Positions 25,322 to 33,743 are shown, counted from the first letter of the stretch. The stretch is DNA of 64,000 nucleotides from Clostridia bacterium (GCA_017512025.1 JAFWHH010000012.1:186001-250000); one strand, 5' to 3'. Numbers and translations are program-made. The notes: a model not told the origin generated them from the sequence alone.

Positions 25322-26587
25322 TTGATAGGTTTTTTAATTGGTGCAATAAAAATAATCATTCTGCTTGGATTTTTAATCTTTATTCATGAATTAGGACATT
25401 TTACTGTTGCTAAATTATGCAAGGTAAAAGTAAATGAATTTGCTATTGGTTTTGGTCCAACTATTTGGAAACACAAAGGCAAAGAAACAAAATATGCAAT
25501 TAGACTGATTCCTCTTGGTGGTTTTGTTAGCATGGAAGGTGAAACAGAAAAATCTGATAATGAAAGATCTTTTAGTAAGGTTTCTGTTCCAAAGAGAATT
25601 GCGATAGTAGCAGCTGGTGGTCTAGTAAATATTATTTTTGCTATATGTGTATTTTTAATATTACAAATGACTACAGGAGAGTTTGTTACTACTAAGGTAG
25701 ATACTACTATTCCTGGATACGCAGCAGAAAGATATGGAATTCAAAGCGGAGATGTTATTAAGAAAATAAATGGTAAGAAGGTAAGAATTCAATCTAATGT
25801 TTCTAAGATAATGGAGAAAACTGAAGGAAATGAAGTTACACTTCTTATAGATAGAAATGGTGAAAGTAAAGAAATAAAGCTTATACCAACAGCTAAAGAG
25901 TACCGTACAACAGGTATATATATGGAAGCTGAAGACAGTACAAAGATACAAGGTTTTGCACGAGGTGAAGGAAATAGTATAGAAGACCAAGGAGTTCAGG
26001 TTGGTGATACAATTATTTCTGTAGCAGGTGTTAATGTAGAGAATGATTACAATAAATTATCTGAAGTACTTAATGAACACTATAATGATGAAAAGATTAC
26101 AATAGTTGTTAGAAGAATTGGTAAAGAAATATCTATTGATATTACTCCAATAAAAAAGACTAACTATATGATTGGAGTTACTTTTAGCAAAGCAGACAAT
26201 ACATTTGGATCAAAGATATATTATAGCTTAATTACAACAAAGGAGTTTGCTTTTTCTATAGTTGATAACTTAAGAGAGCTATTTACTGGTAAAGTTAGAA
26301 AAAGTGATCTGATGGGTCCAGTTGGTATTTCTAGAGCCGTTACAAAAACGGATACTATCGTGTCATTCATATCATTATTAACATTAATATCATTATCTCT
26401 TGGTGTAACTAATTTATTACCATTCCCACCACTAGATGGAGGTAGAATAGTTATCTTAATCATCGAATGGATTCGTAAGAAACCTTTAGAAGAAAAATAT
26501 GAAGTTGGTATCCAGCTAATAGGTTTTGGATTAATGATAATGTTATCAATCTATATAACATATCATGATATTTTAAGAATAATATAA
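25322..26587 (+). CDS. rseP: Site-2 zinc metalloprotease RseP
   Basis: This 421-aa intramembrane protease has zinc motif HELGH (22-26), a PDZ region (about 120-270, with IQSGDVIKKINGK and a second PDZ-like VQVGDTIISVAGV), and the C-terminal PPLDGGR. It cuts anti-sigma factors and signal-peptide remnants. The start codon is TTG at 25322 behind GGGAGGA. It ends the pyrH-rseP run with a strong hairpin. Confidence 0.94.
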   Translation: MIGFLIGAIKIIILLGFLIFIHELGHFTVAKLCKVKVNEFAIGFGPTIWKHKGKETKYAIRLIPLGGFVSMEGETEKSDNERSFSKVSVPKRIAIVAAGGLVNIIFAICVFLILQMTTGEFVTTKVDTTIPGYAAERYGIQSGDVIKKINGKKVRIQSNVSKIMEKTEGNEVTLLIDRNGESKEIKLIPTAKEYRTTGIYMEAEDSTKIQGFARGEGNSIEDQGVQVGDTIISVAGVNVENDYNKLSEVLNEHYNDEKITIVVRRIGKEISIDITPIKKTNYMIGVTFSKADNTFGSKIYYSLITTKEFAFSIVDNLRELFTGKVRKSDLMGPVGISRAVTKTDTIVSFISLLTLISLSLGVTNLLPFPPLDGGRIVILIIEWIRKKPLEEKYEVGIQLIGFGLMIMLSIYITYHDILRII

Positions 26588-26598
26588 ATAATATGAAG

Positions 26599-26624
26599 AT
26601 AGAGCGAAGGCTCTATTTTTTTTG
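26599..26624 (+). terminator. Terminator after rseP (hairpin copy 1)
   Basis: ATAGAGC-GAAG-GCTCTAT is followed by seven or eight Ts. A 21-bp stretch including it recurs at 27368-27388, on the other side of the toxin-antitoxin pair. Confidence 0.9.
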
Positions 26625-26647
26625 CAAACATTTTTGAAATATTTTAT

Positions 26648-26702
26648 AAATATTATATCGATATATTGATATAATATTTGTAACCTGATATAATCAGGTT
26701 AC
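26648..26702. promoter_or_regulatory. Double palindromic operator/promoter of toxin-antitoxin unit
   Basis: AAATATTATATC (26648-26659) and GATATAATATTT (26668-26679) are perfect 12-bp inverted arms with an 8-base centre. GTAACCTGAT (26680-26689) and ATCAGGTTAC (26693-26702) are a second perfect 10-bp pair. The first contains a TATAAT (-10). Phd/YefM antitoxins bind such dyads to repress their own operon. Confidence 0.75.
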
Positions 26703-26724
26703 ATTAGAAATGGAGGTGTATGCT

Positions 26725-26979
26725 ATGCCAGTTATAAGACCAAGTTCTGATCTCAGAAATAATTATAATGAGATTTCTGAAATATGCCATCGTACAAAGA
26801 AACCAGTGTATATAACAAAAAATGGATCAGGAGATTTAGCTGTGATGAGTATAGAACTATATGAGTTATTAGCAGGTAGATATGAACTATATCGAGAATT
26901 AAAAAAAGGAGTTGATTCGATAGAAAACGGAAATGTGTTTTCTGAAGAGGAAGTATATGAGGAACTAGAAAAAATTTAA
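26725..26979 (+). CDS. Phd/YefM-family antitoxin
   Basis: This 84-aa protein has the N-terminal DNA-binding fold of the family (VIRPSSDLRNNYNEISEICH, TKKPVYITKNGSGDLAVMSI) and an acidic C-terminal toxin-binding helix (IENGNVFSEEEVYEELEKI). Start 26725 is chosen because GGAGGTG (26712-26718) precedes it; an in-frame ATG at 26710 sits on that RBS. It would neutralise the RelE/ParE-type toxin that follows and repress the operon through the palindromes upstream. Confidence 0.88.
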   Translation: MPVIRPSSDLRNNYNEISEICHRTKKPVYITKNGSGDLAVMSIELYELLAGRYELYRELKKGVDSIENGNVFSEEEVYEELEKI

Positions 26980-26998
26980 TAGAAGGAAGGTTTATATT

Positions 26999-27307
26999 TT
27001 GGGCAAATTTTTGATTGAATATTCAAATGATTCAAAACAAGATTTGATTGAAATTAAACAGTATATTAAATATAATCTTCATCAACCAATTATAGCAGCA
27101 AGATTTATTAACAAAATAGAAAATGAAGTGAAAAAGACAGCGATTAATCCAAGAATATATCCTATAATAGACGATGAGCTAATCGGAAAATTAAAAATTA
27201 GAAAGAGAAGTATCAAAAATTACATATTATTTTATCAAATAAAAGATGATTCGATAAAAGTAGTTAGAATACTATACGAAAAACGAAATTGGAGAAAAAT
27301 ATTGTAA
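26999..27307 (+). CDS. RelE/ParE-family toxin
   Basis: This 102-aa basic protein starts with TTG behind AAGGAAGG. It has the fold pattern FLIEYSNDSKQDLIEIKQYI, then INKIENEVKKTAINPRIYPI, KLKIRKRSIKNYILFYQI and VVRILYEKRNWRKIL; the last two contain the Arg and Tyr residues typical of the RelE/ParE toxin sheet. It may cut mRNA on the ribosome or inhibit gyrase; the sequence does not decide. It is co-transcribed with the antitoxin 20 bases upstream. Confidence 0.87.
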   Translation: MGKFLIEYSNDSKQDLIEIKQYIKYNLHQPIIAARFINKIENEVKKTAINPRIYPIIDDELIGKLKIRKRSIKNYILFYQIKDDSIKVVRILYEKRNWRKIL

Positions 27308-27364
27308 TTGGAGGTATTATTATATCTAATTTCAACTAATCATAGAATCTATTTAATTAATACA

Positions 27365-27396
27365 AAAAAGATAGAGCGAAGGCTCTATCTTTTTTG
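27365..27396 (+). terminator. Terminator after toxin (hairpin copy 2)
   Basis: AAAAGATAGAGC-GAAG-GCTCTATCTTTT. The core matches the rseP terminator at 26599. Confidence 0.9.
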
Positions 27397-27455
27397 TTCT
27401 AAAAATTTATATTAAAAAATATAATTATTAATAGCATTTTACAAAGGAGAAATAT

Positions 27456-28616
27456 ATGATTAGGATTTCGGTTGTATCAACGAGAGATGTTGTTAGAAAA
27501 TCGATTAAGATTATTTCTATAGTTGTATTATTAATAGTTATCATTTATATAGTTAAGTTTTCAAATAAACATTTAAATAAGATAGAGCTTAATTCTAAGA
27601 TGGCTCTTTCGTATATTAGTGAAGAAATAACAATGTTGGGTGATTTTAATGATATAGATTTTTCTAGAGTATATCCAGAGCAAATACTTAGTAAAGAGCT
27701 TGGTTTTTCTTATGTATCTAAAGTAGAAGAGCAAGAAATTGAAGTTGATGATAATGAAGAAAAAAACACAGAAGAGCAGGAAGTAATTCCAACTAACAAT
27801 ATAGAAGATGAAAGTAACAATCAAGAGCATGTGGCAGATATGTCTGATATTCCTGAGAATCAATCTACAGAGCTTATTCCATCTTCGTACAAGCAAACAT
27901 ATAACTTTGAAGTAGAGGGCGTTAAAATCAAAAATGAATCGAAGTATGATTTAGATACTTTTAATTTATCATCAAGTAATGTATGTATAACAAGTAAGGA
28001 TATAATTATATTTCATACTCATACTTGTGAAAGTTATACCCAAACAGAAAATAGCCAATATGAAGCAAGTGGTAATTATAGAACCACTGATTTATCTCAT
28101 AGTGTAGCTCATGTTGGAGATGTACTTGAATCATATTTAAAAAGCTTTGGCTATAATGTAATTCATGATAAGACATATCATGATTATCCAGCATATAATG
28201 GCTCATATGGTAGATCACTTAAGACAGTATCGTCATTAATACAAAAGAATAAAGATGTAGAGATTATAATTGATTTACATAGAGATGCTATGAGTGATGA
28301 GACATATGCTCCAAAGGTAAAGATTGGGGATGAATATGCTGCACAGATTATGTTTGTAATTGGAACGGATGGTAGTGGTTTAACACATGATAATTGGAGA
28401 AAGAATTTAGAGTATGCTATTAAGGTACAAAAGATTGGTAATGAGATGTATCCAGGGCTATTTAAACCAATTATTGTTAGAAACGCAAGATACAATCAAA
28501 ACCTATCTAAAGCTGCAACCATTATAGAATTTGGTGCAACTGGTAATACTTTGGAGGAGTGTGAAGTATCTGCTAAGTATTTAGCAAAAGTACTTGATAA
28601 AGTAGTAGAGCAATAA
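27456..28616 (+). CDS. spoIIP: Stage II sporulation protein P (SpoIIP)
   Basis: This 386-aa membrane-anchored cell-wall hydrolase has one N-terminal helix (KIISIVVLLIVIIYIV), an acidic disordered linker (about 90-140), and an amidase domain from about 180. The zinc/catalytic residues are visible in IIFHTHTCESY (H187, E192) and IIDLHRDA (H275); IIEFGATGNTLEE ends the domain. SpoIIP with SpoIID digests septal peptidoglycan during engulfment, pointing to a spore-forming ancestry. It stands alone here, without gpr next to it. Confidence 0.88.
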   Translation: MIRISVVSTRDVVRKSIKIISIVVLLIVIIYIVKFSNKHLNKIELNSKMALSYISEEITMLGDFNDIDFSRVYPEQILSKELGFSYVSKVEEQEIEVDDNEEKNTEEQEVIPTNNIEDESNNQEHVADMSDIPENQSTELIPSSYKQTYNFEVEGVKIKNESKYDLDTFNLSSSNVCITSKDIIIFHTHTCESYTQTENSQYEASGNYRTTDLSHSVAHVGDVLESYLKSFGYNVIHDKTYHDYPAYNGSYGRSLKTVSSLIQKNKDVEIIIDLHRDAMSDETYAPKVKIGDEYAAQIMFVIGTDGSGLTHDNWRKNLEYAIKVQKIGNEMYPGLFKPIIVRNARYNQNLSKAATIIEFGATGNTLEECEVSAKYLAKVLDKVVEQ

Positions 28617-28652
28617 AAAACATGAAACTCCAGTAGTGGTAAGCATTACAAA

Positions 28653-28682
28653 TTGACAAATCGAACAATACCGTGATATAAT
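28653..28682 (+). promoter_or_regulatory. Sigma-A promoter of LPQTG protein
   Basis: TTGACA (28653-28658), an 18-base spacer and TATAAT (28677-28682). The leader that follows has CCTTTT (28683-28688) and AAAAGG (28717-28722), which can pair, plus internal AAGG/CCTT alternatives before the GGGGG RBS. Confidence 0.75.
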
Positions 28683-28731
28683 CCTTTTCGAATTATAAGG
28701 AGATAATACCTTTCTAAAAGGGGGATGTTGA

Positions 28732-30009
28732 ATGAAAAGAATTATTACTAGAAGAAGATTTAACATTGTAAGTATGTTTACTATAGTTGTACTTCTTGCA
28801 AATCTATTAGTTTTTAATTTTATTAATAAATCATATGCAAATAAAAGCCCAGAGAAATATGATTTAAGAGATGAGATTGGTACTATTGTTGGAGATGAAT
28901 CTCAAAACAATAACAAACCACAAGGTAGCTTAAAGAATGCTACTCTAATTCAATTAGAATCTCATATTAAGCTAGGAAAGAAGATGGGTAAATATAATTC
29001 ATATACTGATGAAATAATGTCTAAATTAAGCAGCATGGAGTCAGAGCTTAATTATAAAGTAAAAGCTATATTCCCATTATATAAAGAGACTACATCAAGT
29101 GGAGTTACATACTATACTAATACAGATGGTAAAGTAGCAACATCTGATGAATTAAAAGAGCGTAGAGAAAGTTTAAAACGTACTATAATTGAGTATGGTG
29201 GAGTTATAGCATATATCTCTAAAAGCGGAATAAAAGATGGTTTAAACGATATTGGTAAAGTATGTTTAAGTAAAGATATAGTAACTGCTGCTGGTGATCA
29301 AGCAGTTGTTATAATTGGTTGGGATGATGATTTTAGTAAAGATAACTTTAAGGAAAGTTGTAGACCAACAACAAATGGTGCTTTTATAGTTCAAAGCTTT
29401 GATGATGTTTTCTTTGTATCTTATGAAGACATATATATTGAAAATAATCTAAGATATATTGAAAGTGTAGAAGAGCTAGAGCAAGAGCCGGTAGAAGAGC
29501 CTAAACATTATGAAGAGCCAGTAGAACCAACAGAAGAGCCTACAGAAACACCAACAGATACACCTGTTGAAACACCTAATGAAGAGCCAAATGAGACTCC
29601 TACAGAGGAACCAGTAACAGAACCAGTAGAGCAACCAGACGTAACACCAGAGCCAGTAAAGGAGCCTGAAGTTGTAAATGAGCCTGTTAAAGAGCCAGAT
29701 ATGCCAACTGAAGTTACTAAGGTTGAGACAGGAGATAGTGATGCTTTAGAGGTTGATACAAGTAGTATTAAAGATGTACCACAAGAAACAAGTAAGCCAG
29801 TTACTAAAGTTGCTACAGCAACTACTACAACTAAGCAAAATGATTCTGAGGTAGAGTATGTTTCTAATGCTAATATTGCTACTAGAAAATTACCTCAAAC
29901 AGGATCTAATATAGAGCTTTATTTTGTTATTGCTATTGCAGTTGTAATGTTTATTGCATTTGTTGTTCATTCATTAAGAAATGTTATTGGTAGTGATAAA
30001 GAAATATAA
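28732..30009 (+). CDS. LPQTG-anchored papain-like protein lacking catalytic residues
   Basis: This is a 425-aa protein with a signal peptide and then a C1A (papain/lectin-like) protease domain (about 42-240): KYDLRDEIGTIVGDESQ, QGSLKNATLIQLES and AVVIIGWDDDFSKDNF. In active relatives the second block reads QGSCWAFAT and the third begins with His; here these positions are Leu67 and Gln190, and the late Asn-Ser-Trp block is also lost. A Pro/Glu/Thr spacer (about 250-330) leads to LPQTGS, a membrane helix and a basic tail. It is probably a non-enzymatic binding domain on the wall, attached by sortase. Confidence 0.82.
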   Translation: MKRIITRRRFNIVSMFTIVVLLANLLVFNFINKSYANKSPEKYDLRDEIGTIVGDESQNNNKPQGSLKNATLIQLESHIKLGKKMGKYNSYTDEIMSKLSSMESELNYKVKAIFPLYKETTSSGVTYYTNTDGKVATSDELKERRESLKRTIIEYGGVIAYISKSGIKDGLNDIGKVCLSKDIVTAAGDQAVVIIGWDDDFSKDNFKESCRPTTNGAFIVQSFDDVFFVSYEDIYIENNLRYIESVEELEQEPVEEPKHYEEPVEPTEEPTETPTDTPVETPNEEPNETPTEEPVTEPVEQPDVTPEPVKEPEVVNEPVKEPDMPTEVTKVETGDSDALEVDTSSIKDVPQETSKPVTKVATATTTTKQNDSEVEYVSNANIATRKLPQTGSNIELYFVIAIAVVMFIAFVVHSLRNVIGSDKEI

Positions 30010-30034
30010 AAACAAATATATATAAATAAAAGAA

Positions 30035-30066
30035 AAAAGGAGTACACCGAAGGTGTGCTCCTTTTC
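30035..30066. terminator. Terminator between convergent genes
   Basis: AAAAGGAGTACACC (30035-30048) and GGTGTGCTCCTTTT (30052-30065) with loop GAA. A/T runs on both sides make it usable in both directions. A second dyad, CCACTATCC...GGGATATAGTGG (about 30074-30102), lies between it and the minus-strand genes. Confidence 0.85.
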
Positions 30067-30116
30067 GCTACCACTATCCTGATTTGGTCAGGGAAGGGGA
30101 TATAGTGGCTATGGGG

Positions 30117-30725
30117 TTAGAATGCTCCGAACATGCTGAACAGCGACTGCAGAAGTTGCATATTGGAATAATACTGTGTAATCAGCATTATGCCTTCAAC
30201 ATCATGTAGATAGGGTTTTGCCTGAATTATTGCTGTATTGAAATCTCCTTCCAGATTCATCATTTCCTGATAAGTTCCTTTCACACGACTGTACGCCGGC
30301 TTATACTTTTCAGGGATTCCTTTGGAATGAAATTCTTCAGACAATTGATTCAGGACTTTGTAATAGTCAGCTTCCGTTAAGAGAGCCTTGTCTGACTCTT
30401 CAGAGGAATTGCTGACGTCTGTCGCAGAGGAGAACTTAATCGTTCCATCCGGTGTTTTCTTGTACGAATAACCCATCTGGTCGATTATTCTAAGTTCATC
30501 ATCTACGATTAGACTCAAGATCTCATTGTAGCACTGATCAGCTTTTTTGATAAGCTCTACGAACTCATCGAGTTTCGAGAGTACCTTCGTTGCAGCATCA
30601 TCATTGAACTCAGCGATACGCTCTTTGAGAAGTATACCAAAGCTTTCATAAGCAAGAGCTTTGATAAATTCAGAAGCAGGACCCGGATAGTGAATTTCAT
30701 CAGGGAGTCTATCAGTCATCGCCAT
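30117..30725 (-). CDS. Orphan helical protein (GC-rich cassette 4, second gene)
   Basis: This 202-aa soluble protein is largely helical (EFIKALAYESFGILLKERIA; KLDEFVELIKKADQCYNEIL; ADYYKVLNQLSEEFHSKG). No family is recognised. Codons are GC-rich (CTG, CGT, GCC, ATC) unlike surrounding genes. Its start overlaps the end of the upstream gene by 14 bases, so the two are translationally coupled and may form a complex. Confidence 0.75.
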   Translation of the reverse strand: MAMTDRLPDEIHYPGPASEFIKALAYESFGILLKERIAEFNDDAATKVLSKLDEFVELIKKADQCYNEILSLIVDDELRIIDQMGYSYKKTPDGTIKFSSATDVSNSSEESDKALLTEADYYKVLNQLSEEFHSKGIPEKYKPAYSRVKGTYQEMMNLEGDFNTAIIQAKPYLHDVEGIMLITQYYSNMQLLQSLFSMFGAF

Positions 30726-31257
30726 CCACCTCCTCGTCCGTGAGGAAATTGAACTGCATCTTCAGATAGATTCTGACATCCCAAATGACATTGCGAAGAA
30801 CGTTTCTTCGAAAATCGTCAATATCCGGACGTGCTTTGAATGCTTCTTCCATGAGTTCCTGAGCGTGATCCAGCTTTTTCAGCATTTCCTCAGCCTGTTT
30901 ATAATAGGTATCCAGCTGCTTGAAGGATGCTGTCTGAGCCGTAGCTTTGATGATTTCTGTTGCCCTCCGGTCCAAGGTGAACGTTGAGCCCTGCATAATA
31001 TTAGCACTTCTGAGATCTCCCATAAGGTTCTTAAGGCATTTTTCCTGATGAGCCTTATATCTGCCAATGAATGCGTAAACATCCATGACAACACGATAGG
31101 GATATGCGAAGTCCTTGTTAGCGGGGTCATTCAGCATGAGCTTAATTACTGCATCAGGCGGCATTGTAACAAGCTGTTCCAGAGTGTAGTCGTTCAGGGT
31201 TGGCTTCTTTTTAGGCTTGAGTGCTGTAGTCTTTTTGGTGTTCTTTTTCTTTCCCAT
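30712..31257 (-). CDS. Orphan helical protein (GC-rich cassette 4, first gene)
   Basis: This 181-aa protein has a Lys-rich disordered N-terminus (MGKKKNTKKTTALKPKKKP), then helices (LEQLVTMPPDAVIKLMLND; FKQLDTYYKQAEEMLKKLD; FRRNVLRNVIWDVRIYLKM) and an acidic tail. The basic N-terminus could contact nucleic acid. RBS AAGGAGG sits 9-15 bases before the start. It is followed by an overlapping partner gene. Family unknown; GC-rich codon use suggests transfer. Confidence 0.75.
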   Translation of the reverse strand: MGKKKNTKKTTALKPKKKPTLNDYTLEQLVTMPPDAVIKLMLNDPANKDFAYPYRVVMDVYAFIGRYKAHQEKCLKNLMGDLRSANIMQGSTFTLDRRATEIIKATAQTASFKQLDTYYKQAEEMLKKLDHAQELMEEAFKARPDIDDFRRNVLRNVIWDVRIYLKMQFNFLTDEEVDGDD

Positions 31258-31399
31258 TGTGTTGGTCCTCCTTCGACCTTTGTCATTAGTATGAATTGTT
31301 TACTTGTTAATTCTGAAAACCAGCACGATATAGCTCGTGTGTTTTAGGTGTCCTGACCACACCTAGAATACAGTGGTATTTACCAGAAATTAACATGAG
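31258..31399 (-). promoter_or_regulatory. Leader of cassette 4
   Basis: This roughly 135-nt leader contains the hairpin TAGGTGT-ggtcagg-ACACCTA (31348-31368) and no reading frame of note. It may be regulatory. Confidence 0.4.
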
Positions 31400-31401
31400 C
31401 A

Positions 31402-31430
31402 ATTATACCATAGGTTTACGTAAAAATCAA
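31402..31430 (-). promoter_or_regulatory. Sigma-A promoter of cassette 4
   Basis: On the minus strand TTGATT (31430-31425), a 17-base spacer and TATAAT (31407-31402). Confidence 0.75.
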
Positions 31431-31476
31431 TAATTACAAGGCTTTAAAAAAATATTAAAAAATTTAAAAAGAGTAG

Positions 31477-31505
31477 TTGATTTATAAAATTATAGGTGGT
31501 AAAAT
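31477..31505 (+). promoter_or_regulatory. Sigma-A promoter of sortase operon
   Basis: TTGATT (31477-31482), a 17-base spacer and TAAAAT (31500-31505), diverging from the minus-strand promoter about 50 bases away. Confidence 0.65.
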
Positions 31506-31556
31506 CACCCTAGTCTTAAAAAAAAGAATACACAAAAAGAAGAAAGGATGATTGAA

Positions 31557-32147
31557 ATGAAAACATTAAAAAGAGTTACAATTTTAATAGCTACAATATT
31601 GGTTGCTCTATCAATATTTGCTACAAAGTCAGCTGCTTTCACAAAGGCAGATTTATATGACTACATGACAACAAAGAAAAATTTTACAGGAACAGAGCTA
31701 ATTATAAGAAACAGTGATAAAGCTAAATTAGAGAGCTTTTTCAAAAAGACTGAAATAACAGATGCACAAGCTGAACAAATTAAAGGATACATCGAAGCAG
31801 CTGTTAAATACATGAATGAGGACGGAGCTAAATCTCCAAACAAAGTAAGTACTACTGAAAAGAAACACAGATTATTACAATTTGCTAAAGATGCAGCAGC
31901 AGTTTTAAATATGTCAGTTAAGTATGATGCTTCAGAAGAAAGATTAGATATATATGATGCAAATGGTAAGTTTGTAGATTCTTTATATTGGGGAGTTGAA
32001 GTTAAAACAGGAAAAACAACAACTGAGCCAAAACTTGTTCAAACAGGATCTACAAATTACGGATATGTAGCTGTAGCAGGTGTGGTAGTTATTGCCGGTA
32101 TTACACTAGCAGTTGCAAGAAAGAAAACATTAAGAGCTAATGTTTAA
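31557..32147 (+). CDS. Sortase substrate surface protein (LVQTGS)
   Basis: This is a 196-aa protein with a signal peptide (RVTILIATILVALSIFATKSAA), a helical extracellular domain of about 120 residues, a short LDIYDANGKFVDSLYW segment, then LVQTGS, a membrane helix (VAVAGVVVIAGITLAVA) and a basic tail. The motif has Val where Pro is usual. Start 31557 is set by AAAGGA (31543-31548). It overlaps the sortase gene by 8 bases, strongly suggesting that the sortase acts on it. Confidence 0.82.
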   Translation: MKTLKRVTILIATILVALSIFATKSAAFTKADLYDYMTTKKNFTGTELIIRNSDKAKLESFFKKTEITDAQAEQIKGYIEAAVKYMNEDGAKSPNKVSTTEKKHRLLQFAKDAAAVLNMSVKYDASEERLDIYDANGKFVDSLYWGVEVKTGKTTTEPKLVQTGSTNYGYVAVAGVVVIAGITLAVARKKTLRANV

Positions 32148-32766
32148 TAACGAATCGACACAATGGATAAAGGTAGAAGCAATTATTATTGATTTAATAG
32201 TTGCTTCTATTATTGTCTTAGGACTAATCGGTGGCACTAAACTTATATTTGGTAAACAAATAAAATCGGCAATAGAAGTTATCGATATGGTTTCAATTAA
32301 TACAGATAGTAATGTAATATCTGAAATAAAGTTTGATAAAGAAGTAGAGCAAATAACAGAATATCCAGAGTATGGAACAAGATATGCTAATATCAAAATA
32401 GACTCTATAGGTGTTAATCTTCCTTTATACTATGGAGATAAATTATCTATTCTAAAGAATGGTGTAGGTCAATCAAGTGGAGCATATTTCCCAGGTGAAG
32501 GTGGAACAATCATATGTATGGGACACAATACAAAAACATTTCTTTATAGATTACCAGAAGTGAAGATAGATGATGTTATTGAGATTCAAACAACATATGG
32601 TGAGTTTAAATACAAAGTATATGATACAAAGATAGTTAATATGTACGATGTAGATCAGTTACCAGTTCAAAAGAATGAAGAAATATTAATGCTATATACA
32701 TGCTATCCAGTAAATGGTATAGGCCATAAGACCGATAGATGGGTTGTATATGCAAAGAAAGTATAG
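32140..32766 (+). CDS. Class D-like sortase
   Basis: This 208-aa transpeptidase joins LPxTG-type proteins to the wall. It has an N-terminal membrane helix (IIIDLIVASIIVLGLI) and catalytic His129 (ICMGHNTKTF), Cys188 (LYTCYP) and Arg200 (HKTDRWVV), with NLPLYYGDKLSILKNGVG typical of class D. Likely substrates in the window are the MPATG, LPQTG and LVQTG proteins. It overlaps its probable substrate gene upstream. Confidence 0.9.
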   Translation: MFNNESTQWIKVEAIIIDLIVASIIVLGLIGGTKLIFGKQIKSAIEVIDMVSINTDSNVISEIKFDKEVEQITEYPEYGTRYANIKIDSIGVNLPLYYGDKLSILKNGVGQSSGAYFPGEGGTIICMGHNTKTFLYRLPEVKIDDVIEIQTTYGEFKYKVYDTKIVNMYDVDQLPVQKNEEILMLYTCYPVNGIGHKTDRWVVYAKKV

Positions 32767-32788
32767 CTAGAAGGGGTAGGTGATTTAG

Positions 32789-33640
32789 ATGTCAAAGAAA
32801 AGAAGATTATTTTCATATTTATTATCTATAGCTCTAGTTATATCTCTATTTACAACTATAGTTTTAACAACTCTTAACTGCACTTTGTTTAGTACAGTAA
32901 ATGTTAAGAAAAGAATAGCTGCTTCTAATTATTATGAAGAGGTAAAGAACATTATTGTAGAATCATGTAAAGACTATGTAATGCAATCTGGATTTGAAGA
33001 ATCAATAATGGATAATGTAGTAAATACATATGATGTACAATTTGATGTAGATGGATTGGTAGATTACATATATGAAGGTAAAGACTTTGAGGTACACTCA
33101 AATATGATTAGAGCTAATCTAGATAAGAACATAAATGAGTATATTGCAAATAATAAATATGTTGTAAATGAGAATACTCAAAAGAGCATTAATGAGTTTG
33201 AAGATAATATTGTAAAGATATATGAAAGAAACATTGAATATTCTAAGGATACTGTTAAACAACTATCAGAAAAGAATAGAAAAATAAAGAAGATTATTCC
33301 AATTGTAATGATAGTAAGTGGTATTATTTCTGTTATTCTAGTACTAGCAATAAAAGAGATAAGCACTCCATCACTTGGAATAAGCGCTCTAGCTACGGGT
33401 GCTATTCTAGTATTCTTAAAGGTTTATTCTGGAACAACAGTAGCAATAAATAATATACTTCTAATGAATAGAGCTTTTTCTAATACATTAATATCAATTG
33501 CAAATCAAATAATTCATAAGCTATTCATCATAGGCATTATTCTATGTGTAGTAGGTATAGCTTGGATTATATATGTAGAAGCAAAGAGAAAGATAGTAAA
33601 GATGTTATTATTAGATGAGCATTCTCAAGTTATTAGATAA
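32789..33640 (+). CDS. Membrane protein of sortase operon, unknown
   Basis: This is a 283-aa protein. One helix near the N-terminus (YLLSIALVISLFTTIVLTTL) is followed by a large extracytoplasmic helical region (about 35-165), then three or four helices (IVMIVSGIISVILVLAI; LATGAILVFLKVYSG; LFIIGIILCVVGIAWIIYV). No enzymatic motif is visible. It lies 22 bases after the sortase, so it may assist surface-protein export or anchoring. Confidence 0.75.
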   Translation: MSKKRRLFSYLLSIALVISLFTTIVLTTLNCTLFSTVNVKKRIAASNYYEEVKNIIVESCKDYVMQSGFEESIMDNVVNTYDVQFDVDGLVDYIYEGKDFEVHSNMIRANLDKNINEYIANNKYVVNENTQKSINEFEDNIVKIYERNIEYSKDTVKQLSEKNRKIKKIIPIVMIVSGIISVILVLAIKEISTPSLGISALATGAILVFLKVYSGTTVAINNILLMNRAFSNTLISIANQIIHKLFIIGIILCVVGIAWIIYVEAKRKIVKMLLLDEHSQVIR

Positions 33641-33709
33641 TTTTTTGTCGATATTTTGTATACGAAAGTATTTGATATTTCAAAGAAATGATAATATAAT
33701 ATTCAAACA

Positions 33710-33743
33710 GGGGGACTTATATTTATATAAGTGCTCCTTTTTT
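33710..33743 (+). terminator. Terminator/attenuator before Rpn gene
   Basis: GGGGACTTATA pairs with TATAAGTGCTCC, followed by six Ts. A TATAAT box (about 33695-33700) lies only 10 bases upstream, so transcripts from it would meet this hairpin at once. A second, perfectly palindromic hairpin AGGCTGGCCAGCCT (33766-33779) follows before the gene. Confidence 0.7.
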
